A DNA stretch of 64,000 bases, from positions 12,226,501 through 12,290,500 of the forward strand of contig CM072809.1 in NCBI GenBank assembly GCA_037013495.1, written 5' to 3'. Below the pieces are notes generated by a model that worked only from the letters and a program-made list of their open reading frames with translations, was not told the DNA's origin and did no database searches. Of the stretch, positions 37,064-48,514 are shown piece after piece. Position 1 is the stretch's first letter. Every line of letters starts with the position of its first letter. Position numbers and translations under genes: made by a program. Source of the stretch: Hippophae tibetana. Taxonomy: Eukaryota; Streptophyta; Magnoliopsida; Rosales; Elaeagnaceae.

Positions 37064-40000
37064 TCAATCATCTGTAAAGCCTAAAAACCTGTTAATTAGC
37101 TTGGTAACTGGTGTTGCATCACCAGGAATATATGGAATGAGATGCTCCAAATTCATATCAACAATGGTCTTATGAAGTGTCAGAGGGCATGTGCAGCATA
37201 AATGTTTCCTCTCTGCTAGCCCTTCTGTAAGCTCACACTGATGGTTGTCCATCAAATCTTCATTGACCACCACGATTAAGGGTTTACCAAGCTGCAGTGT
37301 CTCAAATATGCTTCCTGAACCTGAGAAAGTGAGGGAGTGTCAAGAACAGCTTGTAAGTATGGTTTCATTATTTATAAAATATCCTCCCTCCCTCCCCCTC
37401 TCTCTCTGTATGAAGAGTTGCTCAGACTCAAACAAATCATTCGGGTATGAAAGCATGTACATCATATAAATACAATTATGATATCATGTATGTAACAAAA
37501 GCATTGTTATATATGCCTTAATGAAGCATTATAAGTATGATTTTAAAATGTTAGGTAGCCATCTATCGATAATGAAGACAGCATATTGTCAGCATTATAC
37601 CTGCATGACTAATAGCAAGAGATGCCGATCTCAGATAGTGTGCAATGCTGGATGAGAAAGTGAAGTAATCTATCGCTAGAGACCCATCTCCTTCATACTA
37701 TATTGTTCAAAACAAATGAAAATGAAATAAATCCAACTGTTGATCTTATATATCTGTTGAAATACACCATTCTTTGAAAAGTTGAATAACATTATAGTGT
37801 GTTTGGACCAAAATAAATAGTTATTAAACAGTTGTATCGATGCCAACCTACAAATATTTCTTGGTATCACCATCATTTGGCATCTATTATGTCATGTTTT
37901 CAATGAATATTTGACGTGTTTGCTTTAAATAGATAATGTCAGCTAATATAGAAGGGTTTTTGAGTGAAATTTTTGAATCAAAAGCTTAAGAAGATCAATA
38001 CTGTTAATGAGTCATTATTAGCTGTATATTAGTTGTATGCAACTAATATAATTTTCTTAAAAACACTTTTCCTAAAAGCACATTCTTATTTCCTGTATAT
38101 ATATGTGTATTATCATTCATTATTTTCGTCAGCAGTAGCGTCGTCGTCAGTCTCTTCACGCAATGTCGTTAATCTCCTTACGATTTCTAGTCCGTCCTGT
38201 TGCCTACGTCTGTTGCAGATCTATCCGTCCGTTGCAGATCCATCCGTCAATCTCCTCATGCCGTCCAAACCGCGTGTGAGCAGTCCAGTGCTTCCATACA
38301 CCTGGTCTGCGCCGTTGTAGATCCGTCCGCACCAACCTTGCATCTTCAGCTCCCGCATTGCCCTGCGTCTTTGTGAGTAATATTTACTCAATTTTCAGAT
38401 TCGTTTTTTTTCATATATCACACAAACCCTAGCCCATCTAACATTCTTCCAACCCTAGCCCATAAGCCCACTTACCAATTTCAACCCAATCCACAGTCCA
38501 GTTCGATCAAAAAAAAATTACTCCACTGCACAATATTATTATTTATTTCAATGAAAAATTCAAGACAACATCATGTTTCTAAAACTAATGAAGTTCCAAA
38601 ATTTTAAGTCTCTGTTAAGAGTTCAGAAAGTGGTTCTTTTGGGGGTACTAAACTCAATGGCACCAATTTTCAAACATGAAAAAAAGTGATGTATGTTTAT
38701 CTTCGTGAGATACACAAGATGAGACATGTAACTGGATCAATCAGGCTCCTAATCAAGAGATGTAAAAGCCTATACTAAGTGGGAAGATGATGATGGTTTT
38801 GCAATGTCAATTCTATTTAGAGCTATAACTAATGATGTATTACAGATGATGGAGGAATGTGAAACCGTTGAGGCCATATGAAATACCTTAGGTGATCTTT
38901 ATACAAATGAGTCTGACTTTATTCAAGTTCATGAAGTGATGTGCAAAGCTGCTGGTATATAGCAAAATGGGCAACCAATATCTATGTTTTTCACCAAGCT
39001 GAAGAATGTATGGGCTCGGAAGGAGCTTGAGCGAGTACATGCAGTTTTTAGAGGACTTGATACAAAACATAATAGTACTAAAGGCAAATTGCTTCGAACG
39101 TCAGACCTTCCGAGCTTGACTACCATCTTTACATACATCCGTAAAGACGAATCTCAGTAGGAAAGTCTTCATCAAGCACAAGTTGAGGTATCAAGCCTAG
39201 CCATTGAAGCCAAATCAAAGGCACTTTTCCTCCAGTAGCAAAATTCAATTTCACTTCATCAGCAAGGACCTCCACCAAGCTTTGCCAATCGCCCGCATCC
39301 TCAAAGCTCTTATTGCAATGAAAGGGCACATCTTCGTGAGACTTGTTGGAAACTGTACCCATACCTACGATCAAAAGCAGATTACTATAGAGCAAAACGG
39401 TAACATCATCGTCCTAGAGCAAAAGCAACTGCAATGCAAATTGTCTAAGAACCAAATTATTATGAAGTAACTGGATAGGATCATCATATGGAATGTGAAG
39501 GTATCCCTACAGCTTCAATAACTGGTCGTGGTAAGATTGGTATGACCTTAAACGTTTCTCACTCTATTGGGTCTAATACTTGGATTATTGATTCTAATGC
39601 ATTTGATCATATGACATGATAAATCTTATTTTAATGAGTTATCTTTCCCACCAATGTCTTATGTTATGAATGTTAACGGTAAGGCCTTTCTTGTCTTAGG
39701 AAAGGGGTCAGTTCATATCACTCCAGTTTTACAGCTCTATAATGATTTATATGTACCTGATTTATCTCATCACTTAATATCTATCCCACAGTTGAATATT
39801 GAGTCTAAATGTTCTGTAATCTTTTATCATATATATGTGATTTTTTAGGATCTTCTTATAAGAGAAATAATTGGTCGAGGGTATTTGAGGGGCAAATTGT
39901 TTCGTTTGGATCATAACTACGTAAGGGAGAAACTAGGAGCACATGCACGCACTGTATTGACTTCTAGTTCTGATAAGCTAAGTGAAATTTGGTTGTGACA

Positions 40001-43000
40001 TCGCTGCTTAAGGCATCCGTCTTTTAGTCTTATAAAAAAATCCAATGCCCACTTTATTTATTGGTTTTAGTGAGTCTGTTTTACATTGTGAGACTTGTGT
40101 TTTGGCCAAGAGCCATCGTATTACTTATTCTCCTAGTATTTCTAATAAAAGTACTATTCTTTTTGAATTAATTCATTCAGATGTTTGGAGACCATCTAAA
40201 GAGCCCACTATATCAGGTATAAGATATTTTGTTTCGTTTATCGATGACTGTACAAAGTTGTCATGGATTTCTCTTCTTAGAACAAAAGATGATTTTTTTT
40301 TAGTTTTTCAAACTTTTCATACCCTCATTCAAACACAATACAATGGCATCATTCGAATCCTCCGTTCTGACAATGGGAGAGAATATGTTAATCATGTTTT
40401 TCAAGATTTTTTCAAAACGCATGGGATTATTCACCAAACTACTTGCCCACAAAAACCAGAACAAAATGGGGTGTCTGAAAGAAAAAATCACCATTTTCTT
40501 GATATGGCTCGTACACTCTTATTTAGTGCTCATATGCCAAAATATCTTTAGGGTGATGTTGTACAAGTTTTCGCCCATCTCATCAATCGTCTCCCGTCTA
40601 GTGTCCTTAAAGGATAAATCTCATTTCAAATTCTTGTATCTTACATCTCCTTATCATCCTTCCATAATCTCCATGCATGTGTATTTGGTTATGTTGCTTT
40701 TGTGCATGTCCCTAAAAATCAGAGGTCTAAATTAGATGATCGGGTAATTAAATGTGTATTTTTTGGTTATGAAGATTATCAGAAATGGTACAGGTGCTTC
40801 CATCCACTGACCAAAAAGTATTATGTCACTATGGATGTTACCTTCTTTGAAGACATGAGTTATGTTTCCTCACCTGATACTGCTCGTCAGGGGGAGAATA
40901 CATATTTTTAAGAACTGTATCATGGTAAGAGAAGGAATTCGAAGAATCACCAACTGATGTTTCGATGGGTCCAGATGAGATTCCTAATCCATTGAATCCA
41001 GTCATCGAAGAAGCAGATGCTCCAAGTATCCAAGCACCAGATTCACGCACATCAAATGAAATTAAAGACAGAACTGTTTCCTCAGGCATCACTCCTACCC
41101 TTGATCAACAACTCCCTAGTACTGAAGGTCACTCATCTAAGGCATGTACACCCACTGATACTAATATCATTGAGTCTAATGTTGAATAGTATGTGTTACC
41201 AAATAGGTCTACTCGGGGTCAACCATTCAAAAGGTATGAACCAAATATTCATGCAAAATCAAAATACCCAATAGCCAACTACATGTCCACTAAAAGATTA
41301 TCTAAGTTATATAAATCATTTATGAATCAAATATTTGTTGTATCAGTACCTAACAAAGTGTAGAATGCGTTGGGAGATCCAATATGGAGAAAGGCAATGA
41401 CTGAAGAGATGGAGATGTTATAGAAGAACGATACTTGGCAACTTGTGCCTCCACCACAAGGAAAAAAGGAAGTTGGTTTTCGATGGGTGTTTACTGTAAA
41501 ACATAATGGTGATGGATCTATAAATCGGTATAAAGCCCATCTTGTAGCAAAAGGGTTCACTCAGATGTATGGTGTAGACTACAATGAGACTTTTTCTCCT
41601 ATTGCCAAAATGAATACTATTCAGGTTCTACTCTCACTTGCCGCTAACTTAAACTGGCCACTTCGGAAGTTTGATGTCAAGAATGTGTTTCTTCATGGAG
41701 AATTAGCCGAGAAGGTGTACATGAGTCTTCCACCTAGGTATGTAGTTGATTCTCCTGGTAATTTTATATGCAAATTGAGGAAGTCTTTGTATAGTGTCAA
41801 GCAATCCCCTTGAGCCTGGTTTGGAAGGTTTTCACAATTCATGCAGAAGGTTGGTTACAGATAGAGTAATTCAGATCACACTCTGTTTCTCAAACATCAA
41901 CGATGGAAGGTAATAGCCCTAATCATTTATGTTGATGATATGGTAATCATTGGTGATGATACTGTTGAGATGGATAAATTACAAAGACAACTACCCTCTG
42001 AATTCGAGATGAAGGACTTAGGTGAACTAAAGTATTTCTTAGGAATTGAGGTAGTCAGGGGGAGAGAAGGAATATATTTGTGTCATAGGAAGTACATTAT
42101 TGATATGCTAACAGAGACATGTATGTTTGATTGCAAACTTATTGACACTCCTATTGAGCAAAACCATTGTTTAGCAGAGTATCCAGATCAGATACCAAAT
42201 GATCGAGTTTGCTATCAGAGATTGGTTGGGCGTTTGATTTACTTGGCTCATACTAGACCAGATGTTGCATATGCAGTAAGTGTGGTGAGTCAGTTCATGC
42301 ATAATCCAAGTGAGAACCACATGAATGCTATTTTTGAGAATTTTAAGATATTTGAAATCAGCTCGAGGAAAAGGAGTACTATTCTCTAAACACAACAATC
42401 CTCTTGAAGTATGTGGCTTCACAGATGCAGATTGGGTAAAAATTATTACAGATAGAAATTCAATATCGGGTTATTTCACCTTTGTGGGAGGTAATTTGGT
42501 TACATGGAAAAGTAAGAAACAAAAAGTGGTGGCATAATCTAGTGCTGAGACTGAGTATAGAGGTATGGCTCATGGGGTTTGTAAATTGTTGTGGATAAGA
42601 ACTTTGTTATTTGATTTGGGTTTCGAACTCAAAAATACTATGTAGTTGTATTACAACAGTCGGGCAGTCATTGATATATCACAAAATCTAGTACAACATG
42701 ATCGCACTAAGTATGTAGAGGTTGATCGTCACTTTATAAAAGAGAAGCTAGATGCCAAACTTATTAGCTTTCCTTTTTCTTTTTGTTCCAACTGAAGAGC
42801 AACTTGCAGATATGTTTACCAAAGGAGTTTCCAAAAAGGCATTATACGACTCTCTAAGCAAGTTGGGCATGATCGATATCTATGCGCCAACTTGAGGGAG
42901 AGTATTAATGAGTCATTATTAACTGTATATTAGTTATATGCAACTAATATACTTTTCTAAAAGCAAATTCTTATTTACTGTATATATATGTGTATTATCA

Positions 43001-44588
43001 TTCATTGTATTTCAAGAGAAAATAATTATATTTCATTATATTCAATTAATATCATCCGAGATTTAAAATACTGATTTTTTCCCTTAATCCAACAGTTTAT
43101 AGGAACGTAGCATAAGACGTCGGACATACATCAACCAACAAAATCCATTAAAGGTAGAACCTTGAAACCTCTAAGCTTTGACTAGTTTAAATTTGCATTG
43201 ATGCCATGATAAAACAGTGTAGCTTCCATATCAGATAAATAACAACAATCAAAAAGCCTAGAAAAAGAATGCTAACTCTTGTCTGGAGCTCTTAAAAAAA
43301 ATTCCTTATAAATTATACCTTCTACTCCATATAATTTTCAACTCCTTCATTCATTAGTTTGTAGAAACAGGGTAACTATTCTATTCAAATCAGGACTTTC
43401 CTACCCGAGGACAATTACTTTATGAGACATCCTATTCAGACAATAGCAAGTAATCATATATAAATCAAGGTTTTGAGGCATAAACTAACCTTGAGACGTT
43501 TTAGTCCCAGCTAGTGAAGCATAAGCCTTGAGACGGTCTGAGGCTTAAGCCTCGAGGCAAAATTTTCAAAAGCATATAAAACTGAAATAAATAGTAGTGA
43601 GATCACAAATTAATATCTAGTAACTCAACAGGCACTTAAAAATAAGCAATTAAAAGTCAAACAATTAATAGGAAAGCAATAAACAAAAAGAAATCTACAA
43701 AATTAAGTAAATGACCATTTGGAATGACATGAAATAAAAAAAAATATATGGAAACCTTACCGACCGAGAGAGAGAAGAAAGTGCAAAACAAATCAGAGAA
43801 AATGGGTACATAAAATGCTCAGTATGGAAGGGGAAAAAATGAATGAAAGAGACTTAAAAAGAACAATTAAAAAAAAACAATTTTATCTTAGAGGGTTATT
43901 GGACTAAAATTTATAAACCATAGTAGACATGAAGTAGCTCAAGGACAATTAGAAAAGGTCGAAAATGATAGAACATGATTGTTGGTAAGAAAAGTTGCTA
44001 ATAAATCTAAAACCTTAAACTAATTGTCGTTTCCATTTTTTTTTTTTAAGTTTTTCTCTTGTTTTTCAACTTTGGAAGGCCACATTTGATATGGGATTCT
44101 CTTAAAACATAAATTGGACCCAATTTTGTGTTATAATCCTATTAACTTCACTCAATTTCCACAAAGTTTAAAAGCATAAACCTTAGTTGATTGTGGAGCA
44201 AGGTTAGGCATAAGCCTTTGAAAACAGTGAAAATACTGGCCTTGATGCTATTTTTCTAAAGGAAAAAAAAAGCCTTGAGCCTAACCTTAGATAGTTTTTT
44301 AAAACCATGATATAAATTGAACACAATAAAAGCTAAGTTCAAACATACCTTTGTCGGAACATAGGATCCACGTCCCATTTGAATAAGAAGGTGAGAGTAC
44401 CCTCTTCTTTGAAGCTCCTCTTTGACAAGTTTATTGTCCACTGCTCTCACAAGGGCGTCAAAACAAGTTGTTCCCACAGTGACAAAAACTCTCTTTTCAA
44501 GCTTCAAGCCTTCACTATTATCCCCATTTATTTTAGGATATCTTTCCTGTTGGAAATAATAAATATCAAATTGAGTTTCCAGAGTCAT
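37064..44588 (-). CDS. ALG13: ALG13-type UDP-GlcNAc transferase catalytic subunit
   Basis: Catalytic partner of ALG14 that adds the second GlcNAc to dolichol-PP-GlcNAc on the cytosolic face of the ER (Arabidopsis At4g16710). Exons in transcript order: up to 44349 (open from 44588), 37697-37601 and 37320-37064. Phases agree; 197 residues if the ATG at 44588 is used. Conserved stretches are [61 protein letters not shown] and [17 protein letters not shown] (glycosyltransferase 28 C-terminal fold), ending [10 protein letters not shown]. The 6.65-kb intron between the first two recognised exons holds a copia and a hAT-like element. The first 14 residues come from an LTR-like insertion, so the true start may instead lie in an upstream exon not identified. 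The family call is secure; the start is not. Confidence 0.88.
38002..38119 (+). repeat. 5' LTR of the copia element (118 bp)
   Basis: Begins TGTTAATGAG and ends TATCATTCA, pairing with 42903-43004. It contains a perfect 11-bp inverted repeat, TATATTAGTTG / CAACTAATATA, with a 4-nt spacer at 38025-38050. Confidence 0.75.
42892..42902 (+). other. Polypurine tract of the copia element
   Basis: TTGAGGGAGAG lies immediately before the 3' LTR and overlaps the end of the pol-like frame, as in plant copia elements. Confidence 0.7.
42903..43004 (+). repeat. 3' LTR of the copia element (102 bp)
   Basis: Near copy of 38002-38119 lacking about 16 bp in the middle. Begins TATTAATGAG and ends TATCATTCA. 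Confidence 0.75.
43466..44309. mobile_element. Non-autonomous hAT-like DNA transposon in the ALG13 intron
   Basis: An 844-bp segment with imperfect terminal inverted repeats (CAAGGTTTTGA at the left, CATGGTTTTAAA as the reverse complement of the right end) is flanked by identical 8-bp direct repeats ATATAAAT (43458-43465 and 44310-44317). Terminal CA(N)GG and an 8-bp target duplication are hAT features. Subterminal repeats include a 14-bp palindrome GAGGCTTAAGCCTC and several AAGCCTTGAG/AACCTTGAG words. No transposase ORF is present, so it is a deletion derivative or MITE-like element. Confidence 0.65.
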
Positions 44589-44726
44589 GTTAGGGTTGTG
44601 GTTTCTAGTGTTACATTGTCTCTATAAATATATAATGTATTCCCTCTTATTATCAATGAAATCAATGACTTTCTTCTTTTTCTTATCCTTCTCTCCGTAT
44701 GTTTGATTTCTTTTAATTTTTCAAGA
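44548..44726 (+). mobile_element. Solo-LTR-like insertion at the edge of an ALG13 exon
   Basis: A 179-bp segment starts TGTTGGAAAT and carries a TATA-like TATAAATATATAATG and a late AATGAAATCAATGA region, as in plant copia LTRs. It is flanked by 5-bp direct repeats TTTCC (44543-44547 and 44727-44731). The right end does not finish with the usual CA, so the boundary or family is uncertain. No internal region is present. It directly abuts the ALG13 exon on the minus strand. Confidence 0.45.
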
Positions 44727-44731
44727 TTTCC

Positions 44732-45655
44732 TAAAAACGTTGATTATGCAACACTTCAAAAATCACAAGAGACTACTAGAATAACACGACTAAGGATATA
44801 GCTGCATACCAAAAATATACATTTAATCCTAGAAAGCCAGATGTGTTTATTTACTTTCAGACAAATGTCCCCTAACCTAAACGAGGAACCCATTATTTAT
44901 ACAAGTATGACCAGAAACTTCAACACATCTTAGAACCTTAGTTATCAACTCGCACTTGGCTATAAGCAAAACCAGTTAGAGATTGTAGCCCTAAAAGACA
45001 GAGCTAAAAGCTGTGGTTATGGCTCAAAAGATTGGCCAATATAGTAATAATAGTGTCATACAGTGGCAATTATAATTTCATCATTCAATGGTATTTAAAA
45101 TGCCTTCTGGAATAGGAGAAACTTTTACATGTAACTGGCATTTGAAGAGCCAATATGACTAATTACACAGAATCAGTATAGGACCTGCTATATGTAATAA
45201 GCAAATCAATTATTCTTTAAGTTTTCAAGTTACACCATTTAAGCTAATAATTGTTACTTATAAAAGTTTTTCCTGGAATAGATACACCAGAACGCATCAA
45301 TTTACCAAATTGTATGGTCATTCAATGAACAAAATCAACAGTTTTGTATAAATTATAAACCTCCAAGAAAATAATAAAAAGTAGAAGATTTTACGACTCA
45401 AGAAAATAAAAACAAGTTAAAATATCACCCACCTCTTCTGAGGTTTGCCTTTATCTAAGAGAAATCCCTTTGCCTGAAAGTTTTGCACTTGAGTCCCTTA
45501 TAGCATAAAAAAAATTGCAATAAGCTCCAATAAAGGATTTAACTTGTGACAGAAAGATGCACAGAGTATTAAAAGTGATCAAATTAATGTACAAAAAATG
45601 TAATTCGCTCGACTCTGCTCGGTGTAGTGGTTCACCTCGGGTCTTCTTCGACGCT
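44732..45655. other. Intron-like or upstream region of ALG13
   Basis: Composition is balanced compared with the flanks and there is no recognised exon. An upstream ALG13 exon could lie here or further right, since the coding exon seems to begin at a splice acceptor, but no in-frame exon with an ATG could be found. Confidence 0.35.
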
Positions 45656-45661
45656 AGTGAG

Positions 45662-45795
45662 GTTGCTGCTCCATGGTGGGTCGACTGCTCTGTGTTTGGC
45701 TTTGCATGGGGTCTGTTGCTCCGTGGTGGGTGTGTTATTCTGTTCTTAGCTTTGCTTTAGGTTGCTACTTCGTGGTGATTCTGCTACTCTCCTCA
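45662..45795 (+). repeat. GC-richer ~50-bp tandem repeat, about 2.5 copies
   Basis: Three successive units share GTTGCTNCTCCRTGGTGG and TTNGCTTTGC blocks at about 50-bp spacing. The GC content is well above the neighbourhood. The short open frames over it are probably by-products of the repeat. Confidence 0.55.
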
Positions 45796-46771
45796 ACATT
45801 GGGTGTTGGTTTTGTTGATCGGTGTTGTCGGTGTTTTTTTCGTTATAAATACCATAAATTCAAAAATTATACTTATAGTTTCTTTTCCAGTTCGACTGAG
45901 ACCGTTTGTGGAAGATGGTTGTTTCAACATAAGGAATGATTTGTAGATGTGTCCTTCCCTAGCTTTGATATGTCGTAGCCTTGTAGCCTTGAGACGTATG
46001 TCGTAGCCTTAATGTACTAGCTTTGAGATACAATGTCCAAACTTTAAGGTGTCCTAACCTTGAATATTGATTCTACAAGCATTCTCACAAATCTATAACA
46101 TTTTGTAACGTTTTAAGAATCAACCATATGTTAGATCACTCAACGTCATCGAGTCTTAGTTAATAATTTATGTTTACTTATATATCTCTGAAACACTGCG
46201 ACGATTACTTCTATATAATTGACACATATATATGTAATGTCATATATATGTGTGTGTGAATCTGGTGCCTAAAGTCAAGGAATTCTCATTCCATAATATC
46301 TCTTTGATTTCTCTCAATTAATTGGATTATCCCTCAACAATGGTCCCTAAAGAGATTCAATCGGTAAACTTTTAAATAAAAGTTTATTGGTGTTTAGTTT
46401 TGATTAATATCATACTTATTTCCTCTATTGTTTGGAGTTTGGTACACCTTCGTGCGGTTAGTTATGTGTGTCATTATGCACCGTTTGACTATGTATATGT
46501 TCCTTTCTTGATAACAATGACCAATTAACAATTGTTGTTCTTCACGTCGTAGGTTTTAATATATTTTGTATTGTACCTTATATTTTATTTTAACTTGAAA
46601 TGAAGTATAACTTGATTTTAGTGCTCATTATAGAACTCAGGATTTAAAAGTCAATTTTTTGTTAATGACCCCGTATTTTTTAAGATTCATCCCAAATTTT
46701 AAGAGAGAAACCCTGAAAACAAAAACACTTCACTTTCATGCTCTCATTAACGAAAACTATTATAATTGGTA

Positions 46772-46872
46772 CTCGAGTTGAAGAAGCTAGAATTGAATAA
46801 ACTCGAGCTGAAAAAGGTAGAATTAAACAAACTAGAGCTAAGAAAGGTAGAGTTGAAAACGCTAGAGCTAAA
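46772..46872 (+). repeat. 30-bp tandem repeat, about 3.3 copies
   Basis: Units such as ACTCGAGCTGAAAAAGGTAG plus AATTAAACAA repeat every 30 bp. The period is a multiple of three and the plus-strand frame reads a TRAEKGRIK-like charged repeat, so it may derive from a coiled-coil coding sequence. Confidence 0.6.
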
Positions 46873-47064
46873 GACGCCTTAAAGAGCAGAAGATATAGTG
46901 GAGGAGTTCTTGCATCATAATGTCTGAACAAAAGTACAATCAGCTTAGTTAGAATGCTCGACCCCTAAAAAAGTAAAGTTTAAGTTTTTAATATTCTGTT
47001 TTGGTTATTATATTCACTTTATATGAAATAGCTCTTAAAAAATCAAAGTTGTTGCTTAAAATTA

Positions 47065-48190
47065 AAACCACTAGTTGATCACCTTGGTTGTGAACCAAGT
47101 AGAGTGCTTTGATGAAAAGAAAAATACTATTTGATCACCTCGATCGTGAACCAAGTAGATTGCTTGAACAAAACCACAAGTTGATTACCCCGGTCAAGAA
47201 CTAGATAGAATGCTCTAGTGAAAAGAAAATTACAAGTTGATCACCTTAGTTAAGAGCTAGATAGAGCATTATGGAGAAAAGTTACTTAAAGAGTTGATCA
47301 TCTTGATCCAATACCAGGTAGAGCGCTTGTGCTAAAGCATGAGTTGATCACCTTGATCTAACATTATATAGAGCACTCGCATTAAAGCACGAACTGATCA
47401 CCTTGGTAAAGCACCAAGTAGAGCACCCACGTTAAAGCACGAGCTGATCACCTTGGTAAAGAACCAAGTATAACACTCGCTTTAAAGCAAGAGCTGGCCA
47501 GATTGGTAAAGCACCAAGTAGAGCACTCGCATAAAAGTACTAGCTCGTTACTTTGATAAAGAACTAGGTAGAGCACTTGCGTTAAAACACAAGTTGATCA
47601 AATTGGTAAAGAATCAGGTAGAGTGCTCGCACAAGCTGATCATCTTAGTAAAGCTCTAGGTCTTTTGGTTGAAAGAATAAGTTGATCACCTTGATAAAGA
47701 ACCAAGTAAAGCACTAACATTAAAGCACAAGCTGATCACCTTGATAAAAAACTAGGTAAAACACTAGTATTAAAACAAGAGCTAATCACCTTGGTAAGAA
47801 ACCAGGTAGAACACTACCGTTAAAGCACAAGTTGATCATCTTAGTAAAGAACTAGGTAAAGCGTTAACATTAAAACATGAGTTTATCACCTTGGTAAAGA
47901 ACCAAATAGAACTCTCATATTAAAGTATGACTTGATAATCTCAATCCAACACTAGGTAGAGCGCTCATGTTAAAACACTAAGTAAAACCCTCACATCAAA
48001 GCACTAGGTAAAGTGCTCGCATTAAAGCATGAGCAAATCATCTTGGTAAAAAACCATATAGAACACTCGTGTTAAAGAATGAATTGATCACCTTGGTAAA
48101 GCACCAAGTAGAGCATTGGCATTAAAGCATAAGTTAACCACCTTGATAAAATACCTAGTAGAACACTAGCGTTAATGCATTGATAAATAA
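47065..48190 (-). repeat. ~51-bp minisatellite array B, about 21 units, inverted relative to array A
   Basis: The plus-strand unit GAGCTGATCACCTTGGTAAA, GAACCAAGTAGAGCACTCGC, GTTAAAGCAC recurs every 50-52 bp. Its reverse complement aligns along its whole length with the unit of 10355-11270 (GGTGATCAGCTCGT, GAG/GCTCTACYTGGTTCTTTACC). Units are diverged from one another; by eye the middle ones (47390-47560) are the most regular. Confidence 0.8.
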
Positions 48191-48514
48191 CCAAATAAAG
48201 AGTTACCCTAACTATTGATTTACTTACTATATCTCTATTTACTAAGAAAAAAAGAGAATTAAGAGTTTTGAGAAAGAAAATCATAATCCTACAACTTAAG
48301 TCAAAAAGAAAATGAGCTTTGACATTGTTATTGAAGAGCCTATTTCTATTGAGTCAATAGAAAACTTCTTTAATTGCTTGAGATTTTGCTATGTATATGT
48401 TACTCATGACTAATTAACAATTGTTGTTTTTCTTGTAGTAGGTTTTAATGTATTTTGTATTATACCTTATATTTTGTTTTAAGTTAAAATGAAATACAAT
48501 TTGATTTTGATGAA

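Larger units (their letters stand above)
38002..43004 (+). mobile_element. Ty1/copia retrotransposon in the ALG13 intron, broken
   Basis: A 5.0-kb element antisense to ALG13, bounded by very short LTRs (118 and 102 bp). In order on the plus strand: an unusual GC-rich leader (about 38130-38370), a gag region (about 38560-39150), a protease/pre-integrase region (39550-40140), an integrase (about 40160-40550, HSDVW and QNGVSERKN motifs), a reverse transcriptase (41440-42400, [14 protein letters not shown] and YVDDM) and RNase H (42410-42880), ending with a copia-type C-terminus next to a purine tract. The order integrase then reverse transcriptase defines Ty1/copia. The coding region is interrupted about ten or more times. 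LTRs differ by about six substitutions in ~100 aligned bases plus one indel, so the insertion is moderately old. Confidence 0.88.
46486..48512. mobile_element. Direct-repeat-flanked element carrying minisatellite array B
   Basis: Direct repeats of about 130 bp (46486-46623 and 48387-48512) share ATTAACAATTGTTGTTYTTC, GTAGGTTTTAATRTATTTTG and TATTTTRTTTTAA. They enclose a 30-bp tandem repeat (46772-46872) and the ~51-bp minisatellite array. No protein domain is recognised. This fits a non-coding, LTR-flanked (TRIM/LARD-type) fossil, but no primer site or target duplication was found, so the family is open. Confidence 0.45.

Noticed and set aside
45431-45560. Possible first exon of ALG13 upstream of the LTR-like insertion
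   Set aside because: A donor-like AGAG before GTGGGT exists, but the frame leading into the next exon has a stop and no ATG, so it cannot be the start exon as read.
47065-48190. Regularly spaced repeats considered as a CRISPR-like array
   Set aside because: The whole ~51-bp unit repeats with no unique spacers, and the DNA is plant nuclear, so it is a minisatellite.
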